Shown piece after piece: positions 1 to 7,808 of a stretch of 19,446 nt of DNA (its first letter is position 1; each line of letters opens with the position of its first letter). The notes beneath the pieces were generated by a model, which was given only the letters and a program-made list of their open reading frames with translations, was not told the origin of the DNA and ran no database searches. Source of the DNA: Erysipelotrichaceae bacterium UBA2227 (GTDB lineage: Bacteria > Bacillota_I > Bacilli_A > Erysipelotrichales > Erysipelotrichaceae); assembly GCA_002348095.1 (NCBI GenBank), contig DDYT01000007.1, positions 1 to 19,446 on the forward strand, written 5' to 3'. The translations under genes were made by a program, and so were the position numbers.

Positions 1-584
1 TTGTCAATGTCACACATCGTGATGATTTCTACTTCTTGAAATCTGGGGTCAAGACCGCCAAGATCAATGGAAACGATATCCTTGAGCGTTTTTCCGGTGG
101 GAACAAACGACTTACCTGAAGCATCCAGAAAACGTATGCCGAGGGCCGCAGCTGCCCCGGTCCCGCCGTCATTTGTACTTGAGCCACCTAAGCCGACAAT
201 GATTTTTTTACATCCCCGGGAAATCGCATCCAGCATCAGTTCACCCACTCCGAAGGTAGTCGTCATGTAGGGATTGGGACGATCACTGACCAGCGGTAAA
301 CCTGCGGCTGCTGCCATTTCAATTACGGCGACCTGACCGTCTAAAAGCCCGTAAAAAGATTCCATCGGTTCAAAATAGGGGTTGTTGACCGTGACTTTGA
401 TTTTTATACCGCCAAGTGCAGCTAAAAATGCATCGACACTCCCCTCCCCGCCATCGGCAACTTCGATTTTTACGACTTCACTTTTCGGAAAATGCCGGTG
501 GATCGCTTTTTCCATGATGGAACATACCTGAGCGGAACTCAGCGTACCTTTAAAAGAATCCGGTATGCAAATGAACTTTTTCAT
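1..584 (-). CDS. Glycerate kinase, type I (GarK/GlxK family), 5' part only
   Basis: I translated this by hand because it runs off the left edge. The minus-strand ATG is at 584-582, after a GAGGT ribosome site. The protein begins MKKFICIPDSFKGTLSS and continues with VADGGEGSVDAFLAALGG and GLGGSSTNDGGTGAAAALG, which are signatures of type I glycerate kinases. These enzymes phosphorylate D-glycerate with ATP, to 2- or 3-phosphoglycerate depending on the subgroup, and feed it into lower glycolysis. About 194 of the usual roughly 370-380 residues are visible, and the C-terminus is outside the window. It follows a GntP permease by 58 bp on the same strand, with a CdaR-type regulator further upstream, so a glycerate uptake and phosphorylation operon is the natural reading. 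Family assignment is secure; the product isomer cannot be told. Confidence 0.93.
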   Translation of the reverse strand, partial: MKKFICIPDSFKGTLSSAQVCSIMEKAIHRHFPKSEVVKIEVADGGEGSVDAFLAALGGIKIKVTVNNPYFEPMESFYGLLDGQVAVIEMAAAAGLPLVSDRPNPYMTTTFGVGELMLDAISRGCKKIIVGLGGSSTNDGGTGAAAALGIRFLDASGKSFVPTGKTLKDIVSIDLGGLDPRFQEVEIITMCDID

Positions 585-610
585 AAGGTTGACCTCACAA
601 TCGAAAGTGA

Positions 611-632
611 AGGGCTAATTTTCATTAGCCCT
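611..632 (-). other. Intercistronic hairpin between permease and glycerate kinase
   Basis: A 9-bp perfect inverted repeat (AGGGCTAAT, 4-nt loop, ATTAGCCCT) lies between the permease stop and the kinase start. No T-run follows on either strand, so it is not a standard intrinsic terminator. It could stabilise the upstream mRNA or tune the ratio of the two products. Confidence 0.6.
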
Positions 633-642
633 GATTTGTCAA

Positions 643-2055
643 TTAGAAGAATAAGGATACAGCGAAGATACTGATCATCGCAGCAATACCCATGACCAGG
701 GTTACTGCCGTCTGTGTCAGATAGCCTTCTTCGGCCTTCATCTGACCGAAGTTGGTAACGACCCAGAAATAACTGTCATTGGCATGGGAGACGGTCATCG
801 AACCGGCACCGATCGCCATAACGGCCAATGCAGCCAAGATCGGATTATTCAGTCCCAAAGCGACCATCAGCGAATCTGCAGCCGCATAGCTTCCCAAGAT
901 ACCGGCGGTCGTAACGATCGCAACAGTTGAGGAGCCCTGAGCTGTCTTAAGGATTGCAGAAATGATGAACGGGAAGAAGATACCGATCGTAGCAATGGCA
1001 GAAGCATTGCCGCGAATATATTCTACAAAACCTGCGGAAGCAATTACACGACCTAACACACCGCCGGCAGCCGTAACAAACAGAATCGGACCGACGATTT
1101 TTAACGTATCATTAGTCAAAGCATTGAATTCTCCGATTTTCCCGGAAGTGAAGAGCAAGTAAATTCCAAATAACAGACCCACGGTCAGAGCAATGATCGG
1201 ATTTCCTAAGAAACGGATGACGGGAACAAAGTTGCCGGCCATTTTCATGGCAACAACGATCGAACTGATGGCCATCAGCAAAATCGGTGTCAGAATCGGC
1301 GACAAAGCCGCAAAGCCGCTGGGCAGTTTGCCATATTCGGCAACGAGTTGTTCGTAAGTTTGAGAAACAAGGGTCGAATCTTCAGCATCTTCCACGGTTT
1401 TAACTTTTTTACCGATATACATCGCATAGAAATAGGCAGCGATCAGCGTCGGTATGGAAATCAATGCACCCATACCCATGACCAAAATCAGATTGTCAGC
1501 CAAACCGGCAGAACCGGCCGCTGCGATCGGACCCGGAGTCGGTGGGATCAGCACGTGAGAAGCATAAAGACCTGCAGAAAGAGCAACGGTCATCGCAACA
1601 CTCGAAACCTGTGTACGGCGACGCAATGCTTTACGGATCGGGTCGAGAATGACGAAACCGCTGTCACAGAATACCGGGATCGAAACGATCCATCCCATAA
1701 TCATAATAGCAAGTTCCGGACGTTTTTTGCCGACCAAATGGACGACCATATCCGCCAATTTGATTGCAGCTCCGGTTCTTTCGAGCAAGGTGCCTACCAA
1801 TGCACCCAAGATGATAACGATACCAATGCTGCTGAAGGTACCGCTAAAGCCGGCACCGATGATTGTAGCGATCCCCTGCTTGGCCGGTGTCGTATCGGTA
1901 GCCGCGATATCCACCAACGGAATTCCGACGATGATTGCCAATAACAAGGCTACGCCCATGATGGCTAAAAACGGATGGACTTTGAATTTTGAAATCGCGA
2001 GGATCATTACGATGATCGAGATAACAAAGGTGATGATCAATGGAATACCAGTCAT
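643..2055 (-). CDS. GntP-family permease (probable glycerate/sugar-acid proton symporter)
   Basis: This is a 470-residue, highly hydrophobic protein with about a dozen predicted membrane spans, the usual length for GntP gluconate:H+ symporters. Family hallmarks include the early GAGFSGTFSSIGIVIILGA segment, the SIPVFCDSGFVILDPIRKAL segment and the later GAGSMTVSHANDSYFWVV segment. The start has an excellent AGGAGG site. Members import gluconate, other sugar acids or glycerate. The downstream glycerate kinase and upstream CdaR-type regulator favour glycerate or a related C3 acid, but this is inference from context. It is transcribed from the intergenic region at 2056-2175 and probably co-transcribed with the kinase. 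Confidence 0.93.
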   Translation of the reverse strand: MTGIPLIITFVISIIVMILAISKFKVHPFLAIMGVALLLAIIVGIPLVDIAATDTTPAKQGIATIIGAGFSGTFSSIGIVIILGALVGTLLERTGAAIKLADMVVHLVGKKRPELAIMIMGWIVSIPVFCDSGFVILDPIRKALRRRTQVSSVAMTVALSAGLYASHVLIPPTPGPIAAAGSAGLADNLILVMGMGALISIPTLIAAYFYAMYIGKKVKTVEDAEDSTLVSQTYEQLVAEYGKLPSGFAALSPILTPILLMAISSIVVAMKMAGNFVPVIRFLGNPIIALTVGLLFGIYLLFTSGKIGEFNALTNDTLKIVGPILFVTAAGGVLGRVIASAGFVEYIRGNASAIATIGIFFPFIISAILKTAQGSSTVAIVTTAGILGSYAAADSLMVALGLNNPILAALAVMAIGAGSMTVSHANDSYFWVVTNFGQMKAEEGYLTQTAVTLVMGIAAMISIFAVSLFF

Positions 2056-2090
2056 GATTCTTTCCTCCTGTTAACACGTGAAAAGTGTTC

Positions 2091-2130
2091 TCCTATATTT
2101 ATTATAGGAAAACCCGCAATCGATTGACAT
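2091..2130 (-). promoter_or_regulatory. Candidate promoter of the permease-kinase operon
   Basis: On the minus strand a consensus -10 TATAAT (plus positions 2101-2106) sits about 40 nt before the permease ATG. The matching -35 position is poor (TGTCAA at 17-bp spacing), as expected for an activator-dependent promoter. The -10 lies inside an inverted repeat, TCCTATA-N5-TATAGGA (2091-2109). The upstream TGGTATACA repeats are natural candidates for activator sites. Confidence 0.5.
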
Positions 2131-2170
2131 GGTATACAAACTAAATGTAAGCGTTATATTTTGGTATACA
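2130..2170. repeat. Two direct copies of TGGTATACA, 32 bp apart (candidate operator)
   Basis: TGGTATACA occurs at 2130-2138 and again at 2162-2170. Each contains the palindrome GTATAC, and the spacing of 32 bp is about three helical turns. They lie between the regulator stop codon and the permease promoter, upstream of a weak -35. Binding by the neighbouring CdaR-type activator is a reasonable inference; nothing in the sequence proves it. Confidence 0.45.
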
Positions 2171-2175
2171 TAATA

Positions 2176-3315
2176 TTATCCACGACTTTTATAAAAAGCC
2201 ATAGCCAGATAATATAAGGGTATCCCATGGGAATGCCGCGGATTGTGTCCGGTAATCTCAAAAAGCCTGTTGAGTTTGTACTGCAAGGTGTTTTTATGAA
2301 TGAAAAGCTGGGCAGCGGTCTTTTCGATCGAACCGTTATGGGCATACAATGTTTCCAAGATATGCATCGACTCATTGATTTCCGGCAAAGATAATCCCTT
2401 GAAAATTTTATCGATAAACTCCTGCCGGATCGCTTGCGGAATTTCATACAAGAAAAGTTCGATATTCAAGTCTTTATAACTGACCAAGGACTGATGTTGG
2501 ATCATCACAGCTGATGTCAATGCCTTTTGTGCCTGTAAATATGCTAAATGAAGTTGTTTGTAATGAACAGAACGATCATCGATTCCCATGCGCACTTGGA
2601 TTTGGTAGTTTTTCTGAATATTACCGATGATTTTCATACATTTTTCCCTCAGTTTCGCATCTGAGATTTCCGGTACCAGAAAAACCAGTATTGTGCCGAT
2701 GCGCAAATAATAACAGCCGGGATGATCGCACAAAGTACTGCGCAGATATCGGGAGGCTTCATCCAGTTTGTGCTGATTCTTCTTAACATCCGCACCGTCA
2801 TCGGATATAAAGGTGACCAAAACGATCCGGCGCGGGATATTGACATCAACGCCCAAAGCAGTCGCAGTATCTCTGAAGTTACCCTCAAGAACAAAATTGG
2901 GATTGATCAGCCAGTTTTCCAAAAAACGGCTGCGGATTTTCTCATCCTGTTGCCTTGACTGTTTCAGGTTTTCATCCCGGATATACATCTCCGTAAACTT
3001 ACGGATGATTTCACCATATTTCTCCACGTCTTTTCGATCTCCGGTGATCCCGATGACTCCGACGACATTCTCATCGACGACGATCGGCAGATTCACACCC
3101 TTTTTTGATCCGATGAATTCCGTGTCCGATTCAATGATCAGAAAAGGTAACCCCTCTTCGATCATCTTCTTTGCACCCATATGACAGCTGCCGATGCGCG
3201 CTTTGTCAGTTGAAGCAATGATCTGACCGTCTTTATCGATCAGATTGATATGTTGATGAATGATTGCACTCAATTCTTCTACCATCTGCATGGCAAATGT
3301 CGGTGATAGGTTCAT
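2176..3315 (-). CDS. cdaR: CdaR-type sugar-diacid/glycerate-responsive transcriptional regulator
   Basis: This is a 379-residue regulator. Residues about 1-135 form the sugar-diacid recognition domain seen in CdaR, with segments such as NLIDKDGQIIASTDKARIG and VNLPIVVDENVVGVIGITG. A middle PucR-like GGDEF-related region follows. The C-terminal 65 residues are a PucR/CdaR helix-turn-helix containing NGSIEKTAAQLFIHKNTLQYKLNRL. An in-frame extension to 3399 exists, but the ATG at 3315 has an AAAGAGGTG site and begins at the conserved domain, so I chose it. In Escherichia coli CdaR activates glycerate and glucarate/galactarate genes. Here it lies directly upstream of a GntP permease and a glycerate kinase and probably activates them in response to glycerate or a related acid. 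Confidence 0.9.
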   Translation of the reverse strand: MNLSPTFAMQMVEELSAIIHQHINLIDKDGQIIASTDKARIGSCHMGAKKMIEEGLPFLIIESDTEFIGSKKGVNLPIVVDENVVGVIGITGDRKDVEKYGEIIRKFTEMYIRDENLKQSRQQDEKIRSRFLENWLINPNFVLEGNFRDTATALGVDVNIPRRIVLVTFISDDGADVKKNQHKLDEASRYLRSTLCDHPGCYYLRIGTILVFLVPEISDAKLREKCMKIIGNIQKNYQIQVRMGIDDRSVHYKQLHLAYLQAQKALTSAVMIQHQSLVSYKDLNIELFLYEIPQAIRQEFIDKIFKGLSLPEINESMHILETLYAHNGSIEKTAAQLFIHKNTLQYKLNRLFEITGHNPRHSHGIPLYYLAMAFYKSRG

Positions 3316-3343
3316 AGATACACCTCTTTGTTCTCTGTAACAA

Positions 3344-3352
3344 ATTTTACCA
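3344..3352 (-). promoter_or_regulatory. Candidate extended -10 promoter of cdaR
   Basis: On the minus strand TGG-TAAAAT (an extended TGn -10 element) lies 29 bp upstream of the cdaR ATG, just after the T-run of the preceding terminator. No good -35 is visible, which is tolerable for extended -10 promoters. Confidence 0.4.
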
Positions 3353-3353
3353 C

Positions 3354-3375
3354 AAAAAAGAGGGTTACCACCCTC
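3354..3375 (-). terminator. Intrinsic terminator of the small membrane protein gene
   Basis: On the minus strand a 6-bp stem (GAGGGT/ACCCTC, 4-nt loop) is followed by six Ts. The stem begins within the TGA stop codon of the 38-codon gene, a compact arrangement that supports that ORF being a real transcription unit. Confidence 0.75.
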
Positions 3376-3490
3376 AATATTTGTTCTGATGCTTTGCACT
3401 GTACTTCATCAAGGAAAAAACAAAATACAGAACGATCACCATCAGAACCAGTAATCCCTTAAGCAGTGCGGCAATCAGTTTCAAAGACAT
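3374..3490 (-). CDS. Small single-span membrane protein, 38 residues, function unknown
   Basis: This short reading frame starts at an ATG at 3490-3488, just after an AAAAGGGGA ribosome site, and ends at a TGA overlapping an intrinsic terminator. The translation is MSLKLIAALLKGLLVLMVIV followed by LYFVFSLMKYSAKHQNKY. Residues about 5-28 form one strongly hydrophobic helix, and a positively charged tail follows. A 12-bp hairpin precedes its ribosome site and a terminator follows the stop. I do not recognise a family. It resembles small accessory membrane peptides that bind larger transporters, or type I toxin-like peptides, but neither can be claimed. Its position next to cdaR suggests, but does not show, a link to the glycerate genes. 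Confidence 0.6.
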   Translation of the reverse strand: MSLKLIAALLKGLLVLMVIVLYFVFSLMKYSAKHQNKY

Positions 3491-3508
3491 TCCCCTTTTC
3501 TGATCAAC

Positions 3509-3537
3509 CGGGTAAAGAAGGATTTCTTCTTTACCCG
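3509..3537 (-). other. Perfect 12-bp hairpin in the 5' leader of the small membrane protein gene
   Basis: CGGGTAAAGAAG and its exact complement flank a 5-nt loop, 19 bp upstream of the 38-codon gene's ATG. No T-run follows on either strand. It could be a leader regulatory hairpin, an RNA-stabilising 5' structure or an operator dyad. A weak upstream promoter candidate on the minus strand is TTTAAC-N16-CATAAT at about 3560-3590. Confidence 0.6.
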
Positions 3538-3599
3538 ATCCCTATCCCCCACACTATCATTATGACATCCTTTCGGTGCGGTTAAAGAGGAAATTCCGA

Positions 3600-3638
3600 T
3601 AAAAATCAAAGAACCTCTGAAAATCCTTTCAAAGGTTC
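3600..3638 (-). terminator. Intrinsic terminator (minus strand) downstream of the EamA transporter gene
   Basis: GAACCT (3611-3616) pairs with AGGTTC (3633-3638). The inner TGAAA/TTTCA pairs close an ATCC loop and are separated from the outer stem by one mismatch. On the minus strand the stem is followed by TTTGATTTTTA. It would end transcripts arriving from the EamA gene or from the candidate small RNA at 3600-3728. Confidence 0.7.
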
Positions 3639-3728
3639 CCTATCACTTCATAAGTGCATAGCAAAGAGTAAATATTTGGACTTTTAGATACTTGTCCGAT
3701 CGCTCAATGGTAAACAGGTCCAAGCATC
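3600..3728 (-). ncRNA. Possible small RNA between the EamA transporter gene and the small membrane protein gene
   Basis: The 140 bp between the transporter stop and the terminator contain their own minus-strand promoter candidate, TTGTTT-N18-TATAAT (3735-3764). The predicted transcript of about 125 nt contains a possible long-range pairing, TTGGAC at 3718-3723 with GTCCAA at 3676-3681 (minus-strand reading), and ends at the intrinsic terminator. I recognise no known RNA family. It may equally be just the 3' untranslated region of the transporter mRNA. Confidence 0.3.
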
Positions 3729-3781
3729 AATATGATTATAGTTGTATTCTGGTCAAACAAACAATGATCAGCACTTTTCAT

Positions 3782-4660
3782 TCAAACCGTTTTCTCTTGC
3801 TTCACTGGCAAAAAAAGTGTCAAAAATGTCGACCCTAATATAAGAAAACCGCCGATGCCCTGAATCCATGTCAGTGTTTCATTCGCTAAAAAATAGCCGA
3901 ACAGCAAAGCAAAGGCCGGGTCGAGGTAGGTAAACTGTGCCACCGTCGATGCGGAGCACGTCTTATAACTCTGAAAATAGCCGATATAAGCCAAGCCGGT
4001 GTGAAATACACCCAATACCAGCAACAGCAGCCAGGCCAGCGGGTCCATGGCTGAAAACTGTTCCAAAGGCCTTGATCCAAATACGAATGGCAATAGAGCC
4101 AATAAGGTAAAAAGCATCTGGATAAAAGCCACCGCTTCCCCGCTGAGATGGGTGGCATATTTTCTGTTGATGATGACGATCATGGCATATAGAAGCCCGG
4201 AAAGCGTTGCGGCAGCGATACCTAATGTCGCAGCATCGGAAAAATCAACAGCTTGGGCAATGATGAGAACAAATCCGAAGAAAGCAACCAAGATTGCAAT
4301 GATTTGCGCAGCTGTAATCCTTTCTTTTAGCAAAATCGGCGATAAAATCAGTACATAAATGGGGCACATGTTGTAAATAAAGGTCACATTGGCAATGCTT
4401 GTCAGCCGAAACCCGGCGAAAAACAAAACCCAGGCCAACCCGATCATTGCTCCGCTGATCATCAGCGGAATATTCTCTTTCCTTAAACACGCCTTTAATG
4501 TCAATCCGCTTCGCTTTACGACCAACATTAATATAGGCAGTGCGATTACCGCTCTGGAAAATGAGAGCAACAGTGAGGAAATCGGAATATTTCTGACAAA
4601 AATCCCCAAAGAACCCCATAGAGCCATGACAATGATCAAAATCAGTTTATGACGCATCAT
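3782..4660 (-). CDS. EamA-family drug/metabolite transporter (DMT superfamily)
   Basis: This 292-residue protein has about ten hydrophobic spans arranged as two EamA repeats. The first (residues about 7-135) includes MALWGSLGIFVRNIPISSLL and FRLTSIANVTFIYNMCPIYV. The second (about 150-285) includes FHTGLAYIGYFQSYKTCSA and FLANETLTWIQGIGGFLILG. Such proteins are 10-TMS exporters or importers of metabolites; the substrate cannot be predicted. The start is ATGATG within the last codons of rmuC (14-bp overlap, with an AGAGGA ribosome site inside rmuC), so translation is probably coupled to rmuC. Either adjacent ATG could serve. Confidence 0.9.
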   Translation of the reverse strand: MMRHKLILIIVMALWGSLGIFVRNIPISSLLLSFSRAVIALPILMLVVKRSGLTLKACLRKENIPLMISGAMIGLAWVLFFAGFRLTSIANVTFIYNMCPIYVLILSPILLKERITAAQIIAILVAFFGFVLIIAQAVDFSDAATLGIAAATLSGLLYAMIVIINRKYATHLSGEAVAFIQMLFTLLALLPFVFGSRPLEQFSAMDPLAWLLLLVLGVFHTGLAYIGYFQSYKTCSASTVAQFTYLDPAFALLFGYFLANETLTWIQGIGGFLILGSTFLTLFLPVKQEKTV

Positions 4661-5972
4661 CCTCGGATTCCTCTGATTCTACGTGTTCGATTTCCACGAC
4701 GGTTGAACTTGGCAGCATTTGAACATTCCGTAAGCGACGTTCGATCGCCCGTGAACGCGTCGATGCGGCATCGATCACATTGGTAGCTTCCTGCAGTTTT
4801 TTCTTGGTCTTATCCAAAACGGACCCGAAGGTGCCAAAGTCAGTCTTCACGGCACTCAGCAGTTCCCAGACTTCGCTCGAACGCTTTTCGATGGCCAATG
4901 TTCTGAATCCCATTTGCAGACTGCTTAAAAATGCGACAAGATTGGACGGTCCGACAACCGTGATCTTGTTTTCGCGCTGCACATGCTCAAACAGTCCCGG
5001 CCGGCGCAATATTTCAGCATATAATCCCTCTGTCGGAACAAACATGATCCCAAAGTCGGTCGTTACCGGCGGATTAAGATATTTCGACTGAATATCTTTG
5101 GCATTTTTCTTTACGCTGTTTTCAAAAGATTTCAATACCGATTCCAGCTGGGTGTTAGTGTCGTACGCTTCCACCAAACGCTGATAATCTTCCATCGGAA
5201 ACTTGGAATCGATCGGCAGCAACACCGGCTGATCGTCGGTACTTCTGCCGGGCATGATGATCGCATATTCGACCCGTTCAGACGAATCCGGCTTGCACTG
5301 CGCATTGGCCTGATACTGTGTCGGTGAAAGTACCTGCTCCAAAATCGTTCCAAGCTGGATTTCTCCCAAAGTACCCCGAGTTTTCACGTTAGTCAAAACG
5401 CGTTTAAGATCACCGACACCTGTAGCTAAGGACTGCATTTCTCCCAGTCCCTGCTGAACCATATCCAAGCGTTCGCTGATCAGTTTGAAAGATTCGTTGA
5501 ACCGTTTTTCGACCGATGCCTGAAGTTTCTCATCCACGGTCACACGCATCTCTTCCAGTTTCTTTTCGTTATTGTTCTGAATGGACTCCAGTCGCTTTTC
5601 GATCGCTTCACGGACTTTCTCCAGCAGATCCTGCTGACGTGCAGAAAGTCGGTCGAACTTTTCTGATTGAATACGGTTGAGTTCGAGCAGACTGCTCTGC
5701 AAAATATCCTGAAAGTTCTTTAAAACCATCGCCAGTTCCTGTCGGTTGTCTTTAAGCTGGCGGCTGATTTCTTCTCTGTCTGCCAGACTGTCTTCACGGT
5801 TGAGACGTTCCAACCGAACGACATTCTCATCGAGTTTCGTCAGTCGGGAAACCGTCTGATCGAGTTTTTCATCAACTTTTGAGAGTTCTTTGGTTTTCTT
5901 AATTAACTGCCACTGCATGATCAATCCGATGATCAGCAGTCCTAGGGCGATCCCTAACATAGTCTCTGTCAT
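4647..5972 (-). CDS. rmuC: RmuC family DNA recombination protein
   Basis: The 441-residue protein has an N-terminal membrane segment (residues about 5-22), a long coiled coil (about 25-185) and the RmuC domain. The family signature NVKTRGTLGEIQLGTILEQV lies at about 196-215, and the nuclease-like motif IDSKFP has D255 and K257. RmuC limits DNA inversion at short inverted repeats in E. coli and has a restriction-endonuclease-like fold. I prefer the ATG at 5972, which has an AGGGGA site and starts directly before the membrane anchor. A longer frame from a TTG at 6038 lacks support. A minus-strand TATAAT (5994-5999) may be its -10. It is divergent from the NERD-helicase gene and overlaps the downstream EamA gene. 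Confidence 0.94.
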   Translation of the reverse strand: MTETMLGIALGLLIIGLIMQWQLIKKTKELSKVDEKLDQTVSRLTKLDENVVRLERLNREDSLADREEISRQLKDNRQELAMVLKNFQDILQSSLLELNRIQSEKFDRLSARQQDLLEKVREAIEKRLESIQNNNEKKLEEMRVTVDEKLQASVEKRFNESFKLISERLDMVQQGLGEMQSLATGVGDLKRVLTNVKTRGTLGEIQLGTILEQVLSPTQYQANAQCKPDSSERVEYAIIMPGRSTDDQPVLLPIDSKFPMEDYQRLVEAYDTNTQLESVLKSFENSVKKNAKDIQSKYLNPPVTTDFGIMFVPTEGLYAEILRRPGLFEHVQRENKITVVGPSNLVAFLSSLQMGFRTLAIEKRSSEVWELLSAVKTDFGTFGSVLDKTKKKLQEATNVIDAASTRSRAIERRLRNVQMLPSSTVVEIEHVESEESEDDAS

Positions 5973-6047
5973 AATATCCCCTGCCTTTCTATCATTATAA
6001 AGCTTTTTTTGAATTTCGTCCGTGGATATTTTCATCAAAGTGCGTAA

Positions 6048-6076
6048 TTGAACATACCTGTCAGTTCTTTTATAAT
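6048..6076 (+). promoter_or_regulatory. Sigma-A type promoter of the NERD-helicase gene
   Basis: TTGAAC, a 17-bp spacer and TATAAT match the vegetative consensus closely and lie about 29 bp before the ATG at 6105, in the divergent gap with rmuC. Confidence 0.8.
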
Positions 6077-6104
6077 AATATCATAGGACAAGTGAGGACG
6101 GATT

Positions 6105-7808
6105 ATGGCCATCATGTACCCCAGCGCTTTACCGGATACTTTTGTTAAGAAGGATCGCGGCGAAGGAAAACTCTTTCAGCAACTGAAAGAGCAGTTAAGC
6201 AATGACTGGATCGTTTATCACAGTGTTTACTGGCACGGAAAACCTTCGGCCTCAAGCAAACGGCGTGACGGTGAGACGGATTTTATCTGCACCCATCCCA
6301 ATCACGGTATCTTGATCATTGAGGTCAAAGGTGGTGTATATATAACTTATGACCCCGTCACCGCCTGTTGGACTTCGACGGACGGAGATTTGAGTTTACA
6401 TGATATCATTAATCCGTATCATCAGGCCCGCAGCAACAAATATGCACTCATCCAGGCGATTCTACAACTTCCGGGATGGCAGCGCTATAACGATTTCGAC
6501 ATTCAGCAGTCCGTCAATATCGGCTATTGTGTCGTATTTACCGATGTCAACCGTATTGTGGGCAATCTTCCGGCGGAAGCAAAAAAGGAGTTTACCCTTT
6601 TTGATTATCACTGTCAGCAGTTAAGTAAGCATTTGGTATCTGTATTGGACTATTTCAAAGAAGACCGCCAGTTCAGTTTGAAACTGACCAAACAAGTCCA
6701 TCTGGATTTACAGAAAGCATATGCACCAAGCTTTATTTTAGACCGAAAGCTCTCTCATTGGATCAGTGATGAGCAGAAAGTCGTTTTCGAACTGACTGAG
6801 GAACAATATCGGTTTTTGGATCTGATCCGCTATATCCCGCGTGCTTCGATTTTCGGGTGTGCCGGATCAGGCAAAACCTTGCTTGCGACACGAAAAGCAG
6901 AACTTTGTAACCGACAGAATCTTCGTACGCTGTTGGTTTGTTACAATCAGATTCTCGGAGAATATTTCCGGAAGTTTGCTTTGGATATGGAACATGTCAT
7001 CGCGGGGAACTTTCACCCGTTTATTCATGATGAGCTGGGTAAAGATTTTTCCGAAGAACTTTTGTACAACGATGTGGCTTTGCGCGATGCTGTTTACAGC
7101 AAAGAAATCGGCTTATTTGACTGTATCATTATCGATGAAGCCCAGGATTTCTCACCGATTCAGCTGGAGATTTTGCTTTTCCTACTGAAGGACAATGGCT
7201 TGATTTATTACTTTTGGGATGCCAATCAGAAAATCATCCGCGGGGAGTCCAGTATTCCCGAAGATATCCCTAAGTTCGTACTTGATACCAATCTGCGCAA
7301 TACCAAACATATCTTCGATGCCGTCAAACCGCACTATTATCAGCAGATCGAACTGAGTCATCGCGGTCCGCTGGGGCGCAGTGTCATCATCACTGATCCC
7401 ATCTCTCATCAGAATAAGGCCGAACTGTTTTCACGGCTGAAATCCGAAATCAATAAGCTGCTCATAAACGAGAGCTGCAAGCCTTCGGATATCACGATCA
7501 TCACCATGAAGTCGGTTTCGAAATCGTTACTGAAGGAGTTTTCGATGGATTCGGTGAAATTTACGTACTTTGAGAACCGCTGCATCGAGAATACGATCCG
7601 CATCGATACCAATCGGCGGTTTAAAGGTATGGAGTCCAATATCGTCATTGCCTGTGAACTTGATGACGAAAGAAGCATGGCGGATGATGAGTTATGGCAT
7701 GATATGTGTTATGTGTCGTTTTCACGGGCTAAGAATCACTTGATCATAATCCCAACGGATAATACGATCGATCGCTTTTCTTCCGCAAAAAACCAGCCCG
7801 CAGGCTAG
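6105..7808 (+). CDS. NERD nuclease-domain and superfamily I (UvrD/Rep-like) helicase fusion protein
   Basis: This is a 567-residue protein. Residues about 15-130 form a NERD (nuclease-related) domain with the PD-(D/E)XK-like pattern ETDFICTHPNHGILIIEVKG, in which D59, E73 and K75 are candidate catalytic residues. The helicase part has Walker A GCAGSGKT (251-258), Walker B IIIDEAQD (D344, E345), a YFWDANQKI segment like motif III and the late motifs RRFKGMESNIV and YVSFSRAKNHL. It probably acts on nucleic acid with ATP hydrolysis, either as a housekeeping repair factor or a defence-associated protein; the context does not decide. It is monocistronic with its own promoter, and its stop codon shares CTAG with the convergent dehydrogenase gene. 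The start uses a GTGAGGA site; the ATG three codons later is an alternative. Confidence 0.9.
   Translation: MAIMYPSALPDTFVKKDRGEGKLFQQLKEQLSNDWIVYHSVYWHGKPSASSKRRDGETDFICTHPNHGILIIEVKGGVYITYDPVTACWTSTDGDLSLHDIINPYHQARSNKYALIQAILQLPGWQRYNDFDIQQSVNIGYCVVFTDVNRIVGNLPAEAKKEFTLFDYHCQQLSKHLVSVLDYFKEDRQFSLKLTKQVHLDLQKAYAPSFILDRKLSHWISDEQKVVFELTEEQYRFLDLIRYIPRASIFGCAGSGKTLLATRKAELCNRQNLRTLLVCYNQILGEYFRKFALDMEHVIAGNFHPFIHDELGKDFSEELLYNDVALRDAVYSKEIGLFDCIIIDEAQDFSPIQLEILLFLLKDNGLIYYFWDANQKIIRGESSIPEDIPKFVLDTNLRNTKHIFDAVKPHYYQQIELSHRGPLGRSVIITDPISHQNKAELFSRLKSEINKLLINESCKPSDITIITMKSVSKSLLKEFSMDSVKFTYFENRCIENTIRIDTNRRFKGMESNIVIACELDDERSMADDELWHDMCYVSFSRAKNHLIIIPTDNTIDRFSSAKNQPAG

Noticed and set aside
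1348..1944. 198-codon plus-strand frame opposite the GntP permease
   Set aside because: Shadow of a strongly supported permease; composition is not protein-like and there is no ribosome site.
6495..6501. Exact Spo0A box inside the helicase gene (another at 13094-13100 inside spo0A)
   Set aside because: Single 7-mers within coding sequence are expected by chance at this frequency; no promoter nearby.
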